64,000 nucleotides of DNA from Nocardioides sediminis (GCF_003047295.1 NZ_PZYZ01000002.1:744001-808000); one strand, 5' to 3'. Counted from the stretch's first letter, positions 35,708-45,044 are shown. Translations and numbers: made by a program. Notes: a model not told the origin generated them from the sequence alone.

Positions 35708-37012
35708 ATGAGCACCGGAGCCCCCACTGTCCCCGCTGCCGGGGACCACACCGCGGACCGGGCGGACCACGAGGCCGCGGTCCGCGAGGTCGCCAGCAGG
35801 GCGCGGACCGCCAGCCACGACCTGGCCCTGGCCACACGCGCCACCAAGGATGCCGCCCTGCACGCGATGGCCGACGCCCTCGTCGAAGGATCGGCGACGG
35901 TCCTGGCCGCCAACGCCGAGGACGTCGCGCGCGCCGAGCAGGGGGGCACGCCGGCCCACATCGTCGACCGGCTGCGCCTCACCGAGGAGCGGCTCGCGGC
36001 GATGGCGGCGGGCCTGCGCGAGGTCGCCGCCCTCGCCGACCCGGTGGGCGAGGTGGTGCGCGGCTCGACACTGGCCAACGGTCTCGAGCTGCGTCAGGTG
36101 CGGGTGCCCTTCGGCGTCGTCGGGATGATCTACGAGGCCCGGCCCAACGTGACCGCCGACGCCGCCGGCATCTGCCTCAAGTCCGGGAACGCCGTGCTCC
36201 TGCGGGGCTCCTCGAGCGCCCGGTCGAGCAACGCGGCCATCGTCGACGTGCTGCGCAGCGCGGTCGCGCGCGCCGGGCTGCCCGAGGACGTCGTCCAGCT
36301 GGTGCCGGGGGAGAGCCACGACTCGGTCAAGGCCCTGATGCGCGCCCGCGGGCTGGTGGACGTGCTCATCCCGCGCGGGGGCGCCGGCCTGATCCGCAGC
36401 GTCGTCGAGGAGTCGACGGTCCCGGTCATCGAGACCGGCGTCGGCAACTGCCACGTCTACGTCGACGCCTCGGCCGACCTCGACCAGGCCCTCGCCATCG
36501 TGGTCAATGCCAAGACCCAGCGCACCAGCGTCTGCAACGCTGCCGAGTCGCTGCTGGTGCACGAGGACGTCGCCGACGACTTCCTGCCCGCCGTCATCGA
36601 CGCGCTGCACGCCCACGGCGTCACCATCCACGGCGACGAGGCCTTCGCCGAGTACGACGACGTGGTCCCGGCGACCGAGGAGGACCACGCCGCCGAGTAC
36701 CTCTCCTCCGACATCTCGGCGGCCGTGGTGGCCGACGTCGAGGCCGCGCTGGCCCACATCCGGCGCTACTCCTCGGGGCACTCCGAGGCCATCGTGGCGC
36801 GGGACCAGCGCACCATCCGGCGCTTCGTCGCCGCGGTCGACTCGGCGGCCGTGCTGGTCAACGCGTCGACCCGGTTCACCGACGGTGGCGAGTTCGGCTT
36901 CGGCGCCGAGATCGGCATCAGCACCCAGAAGCTGCATGCCCGCGGACCCATGGGGCTGCCCGAGATGACGTCCACCAAGTACGTCGTCACCGGAGACGGG
37001 CACGTGCGCTGA
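35708..37012 (+). CDS. proA: gamma-glutamyl phosphate reductase
   Basis: A 434-residue NADPH-dependent enzyme of proline synthesis that reduces glutamyl-5-phosphate to glutamate-5-semialdehyde. Family stretches are [63 protein letters not shown] with the catalytic cysteine, and [19 protein letters not shown]. It starts with a non-conserved 20-residue tail. proB is not adjacent; instead etfBA and a repeat block lie upstream, so proA is transcribed alone or with the 49-residue gene downstream. Confidence 0.95.
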   Translation: MSTGAPTVPAAGDHTADRADHEAAVREVASRARTASHDLALATRATKDAALHAMADALVEGSATVLAANAEDVARAEQGGTPAHIVDRLRLTEERLAAMAAGLREVAALADPVGEVVRGSTLANGLELRQVRVPFGVVGMIYEARPNVTADAAGICLKSGNAVLLRGSSSARSSNAAIVDVLRSAVARAGLPEDVVQLVPGESHDSVKALMRARGLVDVLIPRGGAGLIRSVVEESTVPVIETGVGNCHVYVDASADLDQALAIVVNAKTQRTSVCNAAESLLVHEDVADDFLPAVIDALHAHGVTIHGDEAFAEYDDVVPATEEDHAAEYLSSDISAAVVADVEAALAHIRRYSSGHSEAIVARDQRTIRRFVAAVDSAAVLVNASTRFTDGGEFGFGAEIGISTQKLHARGPMGLPEMTSTKYVVTGDGHVR

Positions 37013-37032
37013 GGCCCCCGTCCTCCGGACGA

Positions 37033-37038
37033 TAGGAT
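37033..37038 (+). promoter_or_regulatory. -10 element before small membrane protein and nadD
   Basis: TAGGAT followed by seven bases and ATG 37046. This suggests that the small gene, nadD, rsfS and the phosphatase form a unit with its own, nearly leaderless start. Confidence 0.5.
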
Positions 37039-37045
37039 CCCCGGC

Positions 37046-37195
37046 ATGTCGCTGAACGCCCTGACGATCCTGGCCTCCGAGTCCCACGAGGCGCCCGCCG
37101 TCCACCCCTACCTCGTGGGTGGCATCACGCTGGTGATCCTGCTCGGCCTGCTGCTGGCACTGGTCGCATTCGGCGGCGGGCGCGAGCACAGCTGA
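37046..37195 (+). CDS. 49-residue single-span membrane protein
   Basis: A short gene in the 180-bp gap between proA and nadD. The protein has a soluble start [20 protein letters not shown], one transmembrane helix (about 25-43, [18 protein letters not shown]) and a short GGGREHS tail. The TGA overlaps the nadD ATG (TGATG), and TAGGAT lies upstream, both of which support real translation. Function unknown; it may be a small regulatory or anchor peptide. Confidence 0.75.
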   Translation: MSLNALTILASESHEAPAVHPYLVGGITLVILLGLLLALVAFGGGREHS

Positions 37196-37821
37196 TGCCC
37201 CGTCGCGTGGGCGTGATGGGCGGTACCTTCGACCCCATCCACCACGGCCACCTCGTGGCGGCGTCCGAGGTGCAGTCCTGGTTCGACCTCGACGAGGTCG
37301 TGTTCGTGCCCACCGGTGCGCCGTGGCAGAAGGCCGACCGGGACGTGTCGCCGGCCGAGGACCGCTACCTCATGACCGTGGTCGCCACGGCCTCCAACCC
37401 CCGCTTCCGGGTCTCGCGGGTCGACATCGACCGCAAGGGACCGACGTACACCATCGACACGCTGCGCGACCTGCACGCCGAGATGCCGGACGCCGAGCTC
37501 TACTTCATCACCGGCGCCGACGCGCTGGCCGACATCTTCACCTGGCGCGACGCCGACGAGCTGTTCTCGCTGGCGCAGTTCGTCGGGTGCACCCGGCCGG
37601 GCTACGAGATGGATGCCGCCACGCTGGACAAGATCCCCTCCGACAAGGTCACCATGGTCGAGATCCCGGCCCTGGCGATCTCCTCCACCGACTGCCGGCA
37701 GCGCACGCGCCGCGGCGAGCCCGTCTGGTACCTCGTGCCCGACGGCGTCGTGCAGTACATCGCCAAGCACCACCTCTACACCACCACCGCGGGAGAGACT
37801 CCCGACAAGGAGCCTGCATGA
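37195..37821 (+). CDS. nadD: nicotinate-nucleotide adenylyltransferase
   Basis: A 208-residue enzyme that joins nicotinate mononucleotide and ATP to deamido-NAD. It has the nucleotidyltransferase motifs [12 protein letters not shown] near the N-terminus and ISSTDCRQR near residue 161. The ATG overlaps the stop of the 49-residue gene; its own stop overlaps the rsfS ATG. The order nadD-rsfS-phosphatase is widespread in actinobacteria. Confidence 0.95.
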   Translation: MPRRVGVMGGTFDPIHHGHLVAASEVQSWFDLDEVVFVPTGAPWQKADRDVSPAEDRYLMTVVATASNPRFRVSRVDIDRKGPTYTIDTLRDLHAEMPDAELYFITGADALADIFTWRDADELFSLAQFVGCTRPGYEMDAATLDKIPSDKVTMVEIPALAISSTDCRQRTRRGEPVWYLVPDGVVQYIAKHHLYTTTAGETPDKEPA

Positions 37822-38243
37822 CTGCCACCGACCACGCCATCGAGCTCGTCCAGGTCGCCGCCGCGGCGGCCGCCGACAAGCTCGCCCAGCAGGTCATCGC
37901 CTTCGACGTCAGCGAGCAGCTGGCGATCACCGACGCCTTCGTGCTCGCCTCGGCCAGCAACGAGCGCCAGGTCAAGGCCATCGTCGACGAGGTCGAGGAC
38001 AAGCTGCGCGAGGCCGGCGCCAAGCCGATCCGCCGTGAGGGCCACCGGGAGGGCCGTTGGGTGCTGCTGGACTACGGCGAGATCGTCGTCCACGTGCAGC
38101 ACGAGGAGGAGCGCCAGTTCTACGCCCTCGAGCGGCTGTGGCGCGACTGCCCGGTCATCTCGGTGGACGTCACCACCCCGCCGGCCGCGACGCCCGACGG
38201 GCCCCGGGCGCCCGAGTCGTCCGACGCTGCCGACGAGGAGTGA
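37818..38243 (+). CDS. rsfS: ribosomal silencing factor RsfS
   Basis: A 141-residue protein that binds L14 on the 50S subunit and blocks joining of the 30S in stationary phase. Recognised by [24 protein letters not shown] and [28 protein letters not shown]. The C-terminal 20 residues are an acidic, Pro/Ala-rich tail. AAGGAG precedes the ATG, which overlaps the nadD stop. Confidence 0.95.
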   Translation: MTATDHAIELVQVAAAAAADKLAQQVIAFDVSEQLAITDAFVLASASNERQVKAIVDEVEDKLREAGAKPIRREGHREGRWVLLDYGEIVVHVQHEEERQFYALERLWRDCPVISVDVTTPPAATPDGPRAPESSDAADEE

Positions 38244-38896
38244 GCGCGCCCCGCGTCCTCGTGCTCCTGCGGCACGGGCAGACCGCCTGGAACGCCGAGG
38301 GGCGGGCCCAGGGCCACCTCGACGTGGCCCTCGACGACGTCGGGCACGCACAGGCGGCCGCCGTCGCCCCCGCGGTCGCGGCACTCCGCCCGGACGTGCT
38401 GTGGAGCTCGGACCTCACGCGGGCGGCGTCGACCGCCGCCGTGGTCGCCGGGGCCTGCGGGCTCGACGTGCGCCACGACCGACGGCTGCGCGAGTACGAC
38501 GTGGGGGACCGCGCCGGGCTCACGATCCCCGAGTTCGCCGCGGCCCACCCCGAGCAGCACGCGGCGTGGGTCGCCGCGGGCGGCGCGTTCGAGCACCTGG
38601 ACGCCGTACCGGGCGCGGAGTCCACCGCCGACGTGCTGGGCCGGATCCTGCCCGCCCTGCGGGAGGCCCTCGCCTCGGTCGCACCGGGCGGTACCGCCTG
38701 CGTCGTCGGCCACGGGGCCGCCCTCAAGATGGCCGCGGTGGCGCTGCTCGGCTTCGACCGGGACGCCGGCCGGAGCCTGCGCGGGCTCGACAACTGCGGC
38801 GTGGCGGTGCTCGACGAGGCCGGTCCGGGGGAGTCGATGCGGCTCGTCGCCTGGAACCGCACCCCCGATTTCGCACCGCGGCAGTCGGTTGGCTAA
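38240..38896 (+). CDS. histidine phosphatase family protein
   Basis: A 218-residue phosphoglycerate-mutase-like phosphatase. Catalytic motif LLRHGQTAWN (phosphorylated His) near residue 10, SSDLTRAASTA, and the second histidine in VVGHGAALK. Genes at this position are often annotated as glucosyl-3-phosphoglycerate phosphatase, but the substrate is not evident here. The GTG start overlaps the rsfS stop. Its TAA stop lies inside the -10 element of the downstream tRNA promoter. Confidence 0.88.
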   Translation: MSAPRVLVLLRHGQTAWNAEGRAQGHLDVALDDVGHAQAAAVAPAVAALRPDVLWSSDLTRAASTAAVVAGACGLDVRHDRRLREYDVGDRAGLTIPEFAAAHPEQHAAWVAAGGAFEHLDAVPGAESTADVLGRILPALREALASVAPGGTACVVGHGAALKMAAVALLGFDRDAGRSLRGLDNCGVAVLDEAGPGESMRLVAWNRTPDFAPRQSVG

Positions 38897-38899
38897 TAT
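38894..38899 (+). promoter_or_regulatory. -10 element of tRNA-Ala promoter
   Basis: TAATAT, the most AT-rich hexamer in this area, 45 bp before the tRNA. No good -35 match is present. Confidence 0.55.
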
Positions 38900-38944
38900 T
38901 CTGCGAGTTGTCCGACGGAGCCCGCTCCGGAGGACGCACCCGTT

Positions 38945-39017
38945 GGGGGTGTGGCGCAGCTGGTAGCGCATCTGCATGGCATGCAGAGGGTCAGGGGTTC
39001 GAGTCCCCTCACCTCCA
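38945..39017 (+). tRNA. tRNA-Ala (GGC)
   Basis: Full cloverleaf: acceptor GGGGGTG pairing with CACCTCC (one G-T), D arm GCGC/GCGC around AGCTGGTA, anticodon stem TCTGC/GCAGA with loop ATGGCAT (anticodon GGC, reading GCC), T arm AGGGG/CCCCT with loop TTCGAGT. Discriminator A at 39017; CCA is not fully encoded. Confidence 0.97.
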
Positions 39018-39028
39018 CCGACGAAGAA

Positions 39029-39056
39029 CAGGCCGGGTCCACCAGGATCCGGCCTG
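39029..39056. terminator. terminator of tRNA-Ala / antiporter
   Basis: Twelve-bp stem with one mismatch (CAGGCCGGGTCC, 39029-39040, with 39045-39056), 4-nt loop, followed by ATCTCATTT. Between the convergent tRNA and antiporter genes. Confidence 0.7.
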
Positions 39057-39059
39057 ATC

Positions 39060-40547
39060 TCATTTCGCCCCCGCCTGCTCGCGCCACATCGCCAGACGTC
39101 CGTCGCGCGAGATCGCACGCAGGCGCTCCTCGGTCGCCTCGCGCACCGAGTCGCCGACGGCCAGCAGCAGGTGGTCCCCGGTACGCAGGGAGGTGTGCCG
39201 GTCCGGCACGAAGATCTCCCCGGACCGGTGCACGAGCGCCAGTGCCGCGTTGGCGGGAAGGCGCAGGTCGATGACGTGGACGCCGGCCAGCCGCGAGCCG
39301 GGCGGGACGGTCACCTGCAGCAGTGACGCGCCGATCTCCTCCAGCGGCGCGGACTCCACGTCGACGGAGGTCGTCCCGGCCTCGACGGCCACGCCCGTAC
39401 GCCGCGCGAGCCACGGCAGCGTGGGCGCCTGCACCAGGGTGAAGGCCACGACCAGGAGGAAGACCACGTCGAAGATCCGGTGGGCGGCGGGCAGACCCTG
39501 GGTGATCGGGATCGTCGCCAGCACGATGGGCACCGCGCCGCGCAGCCCGGCCCAGGACACGAACACCTGGTGGCGCAGCGGCATCCGCCACCAGGACGCG
39601 CAGACCAGGACGGACAGCGGGCGCGCGACCAGGGTGAGGGCGAGCCCGACGATGAGGGCGGGGACGACGGCGTCCGCGAGGCGGCCGGGCGAGGCGAGCA
39701 GGCCGAGCAGGACGAACAGCCCGATCTGCGCCAGCCACCCGAGACCCTCGACGAACCCGGCGGTGGCCTGCCGGTGGGGGAGCCGGGCGTTGCCGAGCCA
39801 CAGGCCCGCGACGTAGATGGCCATCAGCCCCGAGGCCCCGAGCAGGCCGGCGGCGGCGAACGCGCCGAACATGATCGCCAGCGTCGTCAACGGGTAGAGC
39901 CCCGCGGCGGGCAGCGCGGTCCGGGAGAGCCCCTGCTGGCCGAGCCACGCCACCGCGAGCCCGACGACGACGCCGAGCACGAGCTGGTAGACGATCGCGC
40001 CGGCGATCTCCCAGCCGTCCGCGGTGTGCCAGGCGTCGCTGGCCACGACGGTGACCAGGATGATGACGGGCGGGTCGTTGAAGCCCGACTCGGCCTCCAG
40101 GGCGGCGCGCAGCCGCGGTTGCACGGGCAGCCGCCGCATGACCGAGAACGTGGCCGCGGCGTCCGTGGAGCCGACCACGGCGCCGAGCAGGAGCGCCGTA
40201 CGGACGTCGACGTCGAGCGCGAGGTAGGCGATGCCGGCCGTGACCGAGACGCTGACCAGGACGCCGACGGTGGCCAGCACGCCGGACAGCGCGACCACGG
40301 GGCGGATGACCGACCAGCGCGTGGAGAAGCCGCCCTCGCTCAGGATGACGGCCAGGGCCAGGGTGCTGAGCAGCACGGTGAGCTCGGTGTCCTCGAACTC
40401 CAGTCCCAGGCCGGCCTCGCCGATCGCGAGGCCGATCGCGAGGTAGAGCAGCAGGCTGGGCAGGCCCGCGTGGTGCGACACCCGCACGGCGGCGACCCCG
40501 GTCACCAGGACCAGGGCCGCGCCGAGGATGAAGAGGTCGAGGTCCAC
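39060..40547 (-). CDS. potassium/proton antiporter (NhaP2/CvrA type)
   Basis: A 495-residue CPA1-family exchanger with about 12 transmembrane segments over residues 1-385 (GGFSTRWSVIRPVV, GAVVGSTDAAATFSVM, SGFNDPPVIILV with the ion-binding Asp). The C-terminal region (about 395-480) is a TrkA_C-type regulatory domain (GSRLAGVHVIDLRLP, RTGDHLLLAVGD). It likely exports K+ or Na+ in exchange for H+. The GTG overlaps by one base the stop of the upstream 133-residue gene, so the two are co-transcribed. Confidence 0.88.
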   Translation of the reverse strand: MDLDLFILGAALVLVTGVAAVRVSHHAGLPSLLLYLAIGLAIGEAGLGLEFEDTELTVLLSTLALAVILSEGGFSTRWSVIRPVVALSGVLATVGVLVSVSVTAGIAYLALDVDVRTALLLGAVVGSTDAAATFSVMRRLPVQPRLRAALEAESGFNDPPVIILVTVVASDAWHTADGWEIAGAIVYQLVLGVVVGLAVAWLGQQGLSRTALPAAGLYPLTTLAIMFGAFAAAGLLGASGLMAIYVAGLWLGNARLPHRQATAGFVEGLGWLAQIGLFVLLGLLASPGRLADAVVPALIVGLALTLVARPLSVLVCASWWRMPLRHQVFVSWAGLRGAVPIVLATIPITQGLPAAHRIFDVVFLLVVAFTLVQAPTLPWLARRTGVAVEAGTTSVDVESAPLEEIGASLLQVTVPPGSRLAGVHVIDLRLPANAALALVHRSGEIFVPDRHTSLRTGDHLLLAVGDSVREATEERLRAISRDGRLAMWREQAGAK

Positions 40548-40948
40548 TAGGGCCCGCCGACCAGCCGTCGCAGCTCACGGGTGATCTCCACGTCGGCGGC
40601 GGTGACGACCACCGAGTCCACCACCACACCGGTCAGGTGCGGATCGCCGATCGCCACCTCGTCCCCGATGCCCGGCAGCGACAGCACGCGGCCGGTCACG
40701 ATGGCGTGGCGCAGGGCCTCCTCGCCGACCTGGGCCGCCTGGTCCTCGGGCGAGCGCACGCCGGCCTCGGTGATCCGGTAGGTCACCTCTGCCTGGAGCC
40801 GTGCCAGGGCTCCGTCCGCGCTGCTGGCCCGGGCGCTGGCCCAGGCCTGGTGCGGTGCGTCGTCGAACCACGGCTCCTTCACGCGTCGTACGGACCAGAC
40901 GGTGTAGATGACGAGCGGGACGATGATGACGAGCAGCAGGTAGGCCAT
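40547..40948 (-). CDS. single-span membrane protein of unknown function
   Basis: A 133-residue protein with an N-terminal transmembrane helix (AYLLLVIIVPLVIYTVWSV) and a soluble C-terminal part (FDDAPHQAWASAR ... GDEVAIGDPHLTGVVVDSVVV) that I do not recognise. AGGAGATCC lies directly before the ATG. Its stop touches the antiporter start, which suggests an accessory role with the antiporter. Divergent from the histidine kinase; the 173-bp gap holds a 9-bp hairpin (40984-40992 with 41006-41014) and no clear promoter. Confidence 0.7.
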   Translation of the reverse strand: MAYLLLVIIVPLVIYTVWSVRRVKEPWFDDAPHQAWASARASSADGALARLQAEVTYRITEAGVRSPEDQAAQVGEEALRHAIVTGRVLSLPGIGDEVAIGDPHLTGVVVDSVVVTAADVEITRELRRLVGGP

Positions 40949-41121
40949 CGGATCTCCTGGGTCTCCCGGGGCTTGGCGCGGTCGTCCCGGCCACCTCGGG
41001 AGAACGGCCGGGACGCCGCACCTCGAGTGTGGTCCGGACCGCGGCCGGACCCCATGGGGAGTGCCACCCACATCCCGCGGCGACGGGCGGTCGCGGGACG
41101 CCCGACTGCCAGACTGGGGCG

Positions 41122-42090
41122 ATGACCTCGCTCCGCGCCGTGCAGCGCCCGCTGTGGTGGCGGGTCGTGGCCGTCAACCTGGTCATCTTCGCCGTCGGCA
41201 CCGCGGCACTCGTGCTCTCGCCGGCCACCGTGTCGGCGCGACCGCTGGCCTCCGAGGTGGTGGTCCTCCTCCTCGGGCTCTCGGTGATGACGGTGGCCAA
41301 CGCGCTGGTCGTCCGCTCGATGGTCCGGCCCTTCGACCAGCTCGTCCACCGGCTCGACCACGAGCTCTCCGCCGACCCGATCGAGCTCCTGCCCGTGGAC
41401 GACGACGGGATCGCCGGCCGCGTGGCCGGAGCGGTCAACGACCTGCTCGGGCGCATCGAGCGCGAGCAGCGCGCGGCCGGGGCGTCCGCCCTCGCCGGGC
41501 AGGAGGGGGAGCGCGCCCGGATCGCGCAGGAGCTCCACGACGGGGTGGGTCAGTCGCTCACCGCAATCCTCCTCGAGGCCGGCCGGCTCGCGGGCTCCGA
41601 GCACGTGGCGCCCGGCGACGTGGCCCGGATCCGGGACGTGGCGCGCGACAGCCTCGACGAGGTACGCCGTGTCGCCCGGCAGCTGCGGCCGCACGTCCTG
41701 GAGGACCTCGGGCTGCGCAGCGCGCTGTCGGCCCTGACCACCGACCTCTTCGAGCACAGCGGGACCCACGCCCGGCGGACGGTCAGCCCTGCCCTTCCCG
41801 ACCTGGACGAGACGGTCGAGCTGGTGGTCTTCCGGGTGGCGCAGGAGGCCCTGACCAACGTCGCCCGGCACGCGGGCGCGTCGACCGTCGAGCTGCGGCT
41901 GACCCCGCGCGGGGAGGACGTCGTGCTGGAAGTCGCCGACGACGGCCGCGGGGTGCCGCGGGGCGCCGCCGGCACCGGGCTCCGCGGGATGCGCGAGCGG
42001 GCCGGGCTGGTGGGCGGCACGGTCGACGTCGCCCGCGGCGAGGGAGGCGGGACCGTCGTGACGCTGGTCGTCCCGGTGGTGCCGCGATGA
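41122..42090 (+). CDS. sensor histidine kinase (NarL/HisKA_3 type)
   Basis: A 322-residue membrane kinase. Two transmembrane helices (about 12-34 and 45-67) border a very short extracellular loop, followed by a HAMP-like linker, the HisKA_3 dimerisation helix with RARIAQELHDGVGQSL (His139) and a HATPase domain (ALTNVARHAGAS, VADDGRGVP, GTGLRGMRERAGLVGG). With so little outside the membrane it may sense the membrane itself or an internal cue. Its stop overlaps the response-regulator ATG. Confidence 0.92.
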   Translation: MTSLRAVQRPLWWRVVAVNLVIFAVGTAALVLSPATVSARPLASEVVVLLLGLSVMTVANALVVRSMVRPFDQLVHRLDHELSADPIELLPVDDDGIAGRVAGAVNDLLGRIEREQRAAGASALAGQEGERARIAQELHDGVGQSLTAILLEAGRLAGSEHVAPGDVARIRDVARDSLDEVRRVARQLRPHVLEDLGLRSALSALTTDLFEHSGTHARRTVSPALPDLDETVELVVFRVAQEALTNVARHAGASTVELRLTPRGEDVVLEVADDGRGVPRGAAGTGLRGMRERAGLVGGTVDVARGEGGGTVVTLVVPVVPR

Positions 42091-42746
42091 CGACCCCGGC
42101 GCGCATCCTCCTCGCCGACGACCACGCACTCGTGCGCCGCGGCGTACGACTCATCCTGGACGCCGAGCCCGACCTCGAGGTGGTCGCGGAGGCCGGGGAC
42201 GGGGCCGAGGCGGTGGCGCTGCTGCGCGACCCGGACCTCGCGGTCGACCTGGCGATCCTCGACGTGGCGATGCCCCGGCTGACCGGCCTCCAGGCGGCGC
42301 GCGAGATCTCACGGCTGCGCGAGCCGCCGAGGATCCTGATGCTCACGATGCACGACAACGAGCAGTACTTCTTCGAGAGCCTCAAGGTCGGGGCGTCGGG
42401 CTACGTGCTCAAGTCGGTGGCCGACCGCGACCTCGTCGACGCCTGCCGGGCGGCGCTCCGCGGGGAGCCGTTCCTCTACCCGGGGTCCGAGCGGCGGCTG
42501 GTGCGCGACTACCTCGAGCGGCTGCGGCGGGGGGAGCGGCTGCCCCGGGCGCCGCTGACGCCGCGCGAGGACGAGGTGGTCAAGCTGATCGCCGAGGGGC
42601 ACTCCAGCCGCGAGATCGCTCGTGCCCTGACCATCAGCGTCCGCACGGTCGAGCGGCACCGGGAGAACGTGCTCCAGAAGCTCGGCATGCGCGACCGCAC
42701 CGAGCTGACCAGATATGCGGTGCGGGTCGGCCTGATCGATCCCTAG
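42087..42746 (+). CDS. LuxR/NarL-family response regulator
   Basis: A 219-residue regulator, partner of the preceding kinase through an ATGA overlap. Receiver domain (1-125) with acidic pair ADD, phospho-acceptor ILDVAMP (Asp59), LMLTMHD and YVLKSV. The C-terminal LuxR-type HTH (about 150-215) reads LTPREDEVVKLIAEGHSSRE and RTVERHRENVLQKLGMRDRT. No target is visible in the window. Confidence 0.95.
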   Translation: MTTPARILLADDHALVRRGVRLILDAEPDLEVVAEAGDGAEAVALLRDPDLAVDLAILDVAMPRLTGLQAAREISRLREPPRILMLTMHDNEQYFFESLKVGASGYVLKSVADRDLVDACRAALRGEPFLYPGSERRLVRDYLERLRRGERLPRAPLTPREDEVVKLIAEGHSSREIARALTISVRTVERHRENVLQKLGMRDRTELTRYAVRVGLIDP

Positions 42747-42802
42747 GCTCGGCGCGCGCCGGCTCGCCCGGGTCGCCGGGCGTCCCTGGCGCTGAATGAG
42801 GA

Positions 42803-42845
42803 CCGTGGGCGGTTGCGGGGCAAGGATGACTGCGACCGCCCACGG
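42803..42845. terminator. bidirectional hairpin between convergent genes
   Basis: Fourteen-bp stem with one G-T pair (CCGTGGGCGGTTGC, 42803-42816, with 42832-42845), 15-nt loop, between the response regulator and the SDR gene. Confidence 0.7.
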
Positions 42846-42850
42846 CCCCG

Positions 42851-43612
42851 TCAGGCGATCGTCATCCCGCCGTCGACGGGGAGCGTCTGGCCGGTGATGT
42901 AGCCGGCGGCAGGCGAGGCGAGGAAGACCACGGTCGCGGCGAGCTCGGCGGGGTCGCCCTTGCGCCGGGCGGGCACCCGCTGCATCGCGCGGTCGAGGTA
43001 GCCGTCGGGGTAGGTGTCGGTCATCTCGGAGGTGAAGAAGCCCGGTGCGATCGAGTTGACGCGGATGCCCTTGCGCTCGGTCCACTGCTGGGCGAGGTCG
43101 CGGGTGAGGCCGTTGAGACCGGCCTTGGAGGCGGAGTACGCCGCCTGCGGCAGGCCGCCGGTGGTGAGGCCGAGGACCGAGGACACGTTGATGATCGACG
43201 AGCCCGGCTGCATCACGCGGCCGCAGGCCTGGGCCATCCAGTAGCAGCCGTTGAGGTTGACGTCGATGACCGAGCGGAACTCCTCGGGCGTCTCGCGGGT
43301 GGCCGGCACGGCGGTCCCGACACCGGCGTTGTTGACGAGCACGTCGACGTGGCCGAACTCGGCCATCGCGGCGTCCACCAGCGCCTGGCACTGGTCGGGG
43401 TCGGCGACATCGGTCTGCACCGTGAGGACTCGGCGCCCGGCGTCGCGGACCAGCCGGGCGGTCTCCTCGAGGCGGTCGGCGCGGCGGGCGCCGAGCACCA
43501 CGTCGGCGCCGGCCTCGGCCAGCCCCCTCGCGAACGCGACCCCCAGGCCGCTGGAGGCGCCGGTCACGATGGCGACCTTGTCGTCGAGCCGGAACATGTC
43601 GGGAGTCGTCAT
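42851..43612 (-). CDS. short-chain dehydrogenase/reductase
   Basis: A 253-residue classical SDR. Cofactor motif GASSGLG near residue 19, NNAGVG, catalytic NVSS (Ser), YSASKAGLNG (Tyr/Lys) and the end motif GQTLPVDGGMT. The ARR after the second strand suggests an NADP preference, as inference. The substrate is unknown. The ATG is preceded by TAGGGT at six bases, so the gene is probably leaderless and separate from the MFS gene upstream. Confidence 0.9.
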   Translation of the reverse strand: MTTPDMFRLDDKVAIVTGASSGLGVAFARGLAEAGADVVLGARRADRLEETARLVRDAGRRVLTVQTDVADPDQCQALVDAAMAEFGHVDVLVNNAGVGTAVPATRETPEEFRSVIDVNLNGCYWMAQACGRVMQPGSSIINVSSVLGLTTGGLPQAAYSASKAGLNGLTRDLAQQWTERKGIRVNSIAPGFFTSEMTDTYPDGYLDRAMQRVPARRKGDPAELAATVVFLASPAAGYITGQTLPVDGGMTIA

Positions 43613-43618
43613 GCGCCG

Positions 43619-43624
43619 ACCCTA
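43619..43624 (-). promoter_or_regulatory. -10 element of leaderless promoter for SDR gene
   Basis: On the minus strand TAGGGT, six bases, then ATG 43612: exactly -12 to -7. Confidence 0.55.
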
Positions 43625-43661
43625 GTGGGGACCCCGACTCGCTGCTCGAGTGCCGTCCGGC

Positions 43662-43792
43662 GGTGAGCAGCCCACATTCCGCGGGTGGGAGAACGTGGCT
43701 CCGTCACCTCCGGTACGGCGCGTCCCCGGGGCTCGCCGGAAGACAGGTGCGCCAGCCACCTTTCCGGCGCGCAGGAATGTGGCCTGCTCACC
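43662..43792. repeat. long imperfect inverted repeat
   Basis: Outer arms GGTGAGCAGCCCACATTCC (43662-43680) and the reverse complement of GGTGAGCAGGCCACATTCC (43774-43792) differ at one base. Inner segments (around CGTGGCT at about 43694 and AGCCACC at about 43754; CACCTCCGG and CCGG...AGGTG) are also partly complementary, so the whole 130 bp can fold back. The right arm covers the MFS stop codon. It fills most of the MFS-SDR gap. Confidence 0.75.
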
Positions 43793-45044
43793 GCTCCGCG
43801 GGGGTCACGGAGGCGGTGATCTCGACCTCCGACGTACGCCGGGGCAGGTCCCGCACGGACCGGGAGCAGAGGACGAGCGCGCAGATGGCGGCGTACGCGA
43901 GGCCGGAGACGACCAGCACCCGGGAGACGCCGAACGCCTCGCCGAGCGGCCCGAAGGTGAGCTGCCCGATCGGCATCGCGATGAACGAGCCGAGCATGTC
44001 GTAGGAGAACGCCCGGGAGAGCATGCGCTCGTCGATGTTCTCCTGCATGGCGAGGTTCCAGCCGATGCCGAAGACCTCGATCCCGGCGCCGCCGATGAAC
44101 GCGGCGACCACCAGCGCCACCAGGTGCGGCTCGAGGCCGAGCACCAGCATCGGCACCGACATCGCGGAGACCCCGATCATCCCCCAGAACAGCGGGCGCT
44201 GGAGTGGGACGCGGAGCATCACCACGGTCATGGCCAGCAGGCCGAGCGCCTCGGCGGAGAGCACGTAGCCCCAGCCCTGGCGGCCGATCGTGTCCTCCGC
44301 GACGACCGGACCGAGGGTGAAGATCGCGCCGTGGTGGATGGCGTTGAGGAACCCGAAGCCGAGCACCACGATCCACAGCCAGGTCGTCGCGCGGAAGAAC
44401 GACCAGCCCTCGCGCAGCTCGGTGAGGGTGCCGGTGCGCTCGCCCGTGCGCTCGGGCGCGGGGATCCTCACCGGCAGCAGGAGCAGCGCCGACAGCAGCC
44501 AGGTGACCGCGTCGACGGCGAGCGCCCAGCCGGACCCGACGGTGACGACCAGCAGGGCGCCGACCGTCGGCCCGACGACGGTGAGCCCGTTGCGGGTGAG
44601 GGCGACCAGGGCGTTGGCGGACTGCAGCTGGGACCGCGGCACCAGCTGGGGCATCACGCTCGCCATCGCCGGCAGCGAGATCGCGGACACGGCGCCGTGG
44701 ACCACCGACAGCGAGATGAGCATCCAGAGCTCGGCGCGGTCGGTCAGCACCAGGAGGGCGATGAGGCCCTGGGTGAGCGCCGAGGCGACGTTGGAGACCT
44801 GGAGAACCAGGGTGCGCGGGAAGCGGTCGGAGATCACCCCGCCCCACAGGAGCAGCACGATCATCGGGATCGTGTGCGCGGCCAGCACCTGGCCGAGCGC
44901 CGCGGCCGAGTCGGTGATGTCGAGCACCGCGAACGTCAGCGCGATGGTGGCCATCATGGTGCCGAGCGTGTTGACGAAGCGGGAGGCGAAGTACCACGCG
45001 AAGTTGCGCCGTCGCAGGGGAGCGAGGGCGTTGGCCCAGGTCAC
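43788..45044 (-). CDS. MFS transporter (DHA3-like)
   Basis: A 418-residue permease with 12 predicted helices. It begins NALAPLRRRNFAWYFASRFVNTLG and carries WGGVISDRFPRTLVLQ between helices 2 and 3, typical of the enterobactin/tetracycline-type DHA3 exporters. It probably pumps out a small toxic molecule or siderophore. Its GTG overlaps the stop of the ArsR-type regulator gene (GTGA), so regulator and pump form one operon. Confidence 0.88.
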   Translation of the reverse strand: MTWANALAPLRRRNFAWYFASRFVNTLGTMMATIALTFAVLDITDSAAALGQVLAAHTIPMIVLLLWGGVISDRFPRTLVLQVSNVASALTQGLIALLVLTDRAELWMLISLSVVHGAVSAISLPAMASVMPQLVPRSQLQSANALVALTRNGLTVVGPTVGALLVVTVGSGWALAVDAVTWLLSALLLLPVRIPAPERTGERTGTLTELREGWSFFRATTWLWIVVLGFGFLNAIHHGAIFTLGPVVAEDTIGRQGWGYVLSAEALGLLAMTVVMLRVPLQRPLFWGMIGVSAMSVPMLVLGLEPHLVALVVAAFIGGAGIEVFGIGWNLAMQENIDERMLSRAFSYDMLGSFIAMPIGQLTFGPLGEAFGVSRVLVVSGLAYAAICALVLCSRSVRDLPRRTSEVEITASVTPAER

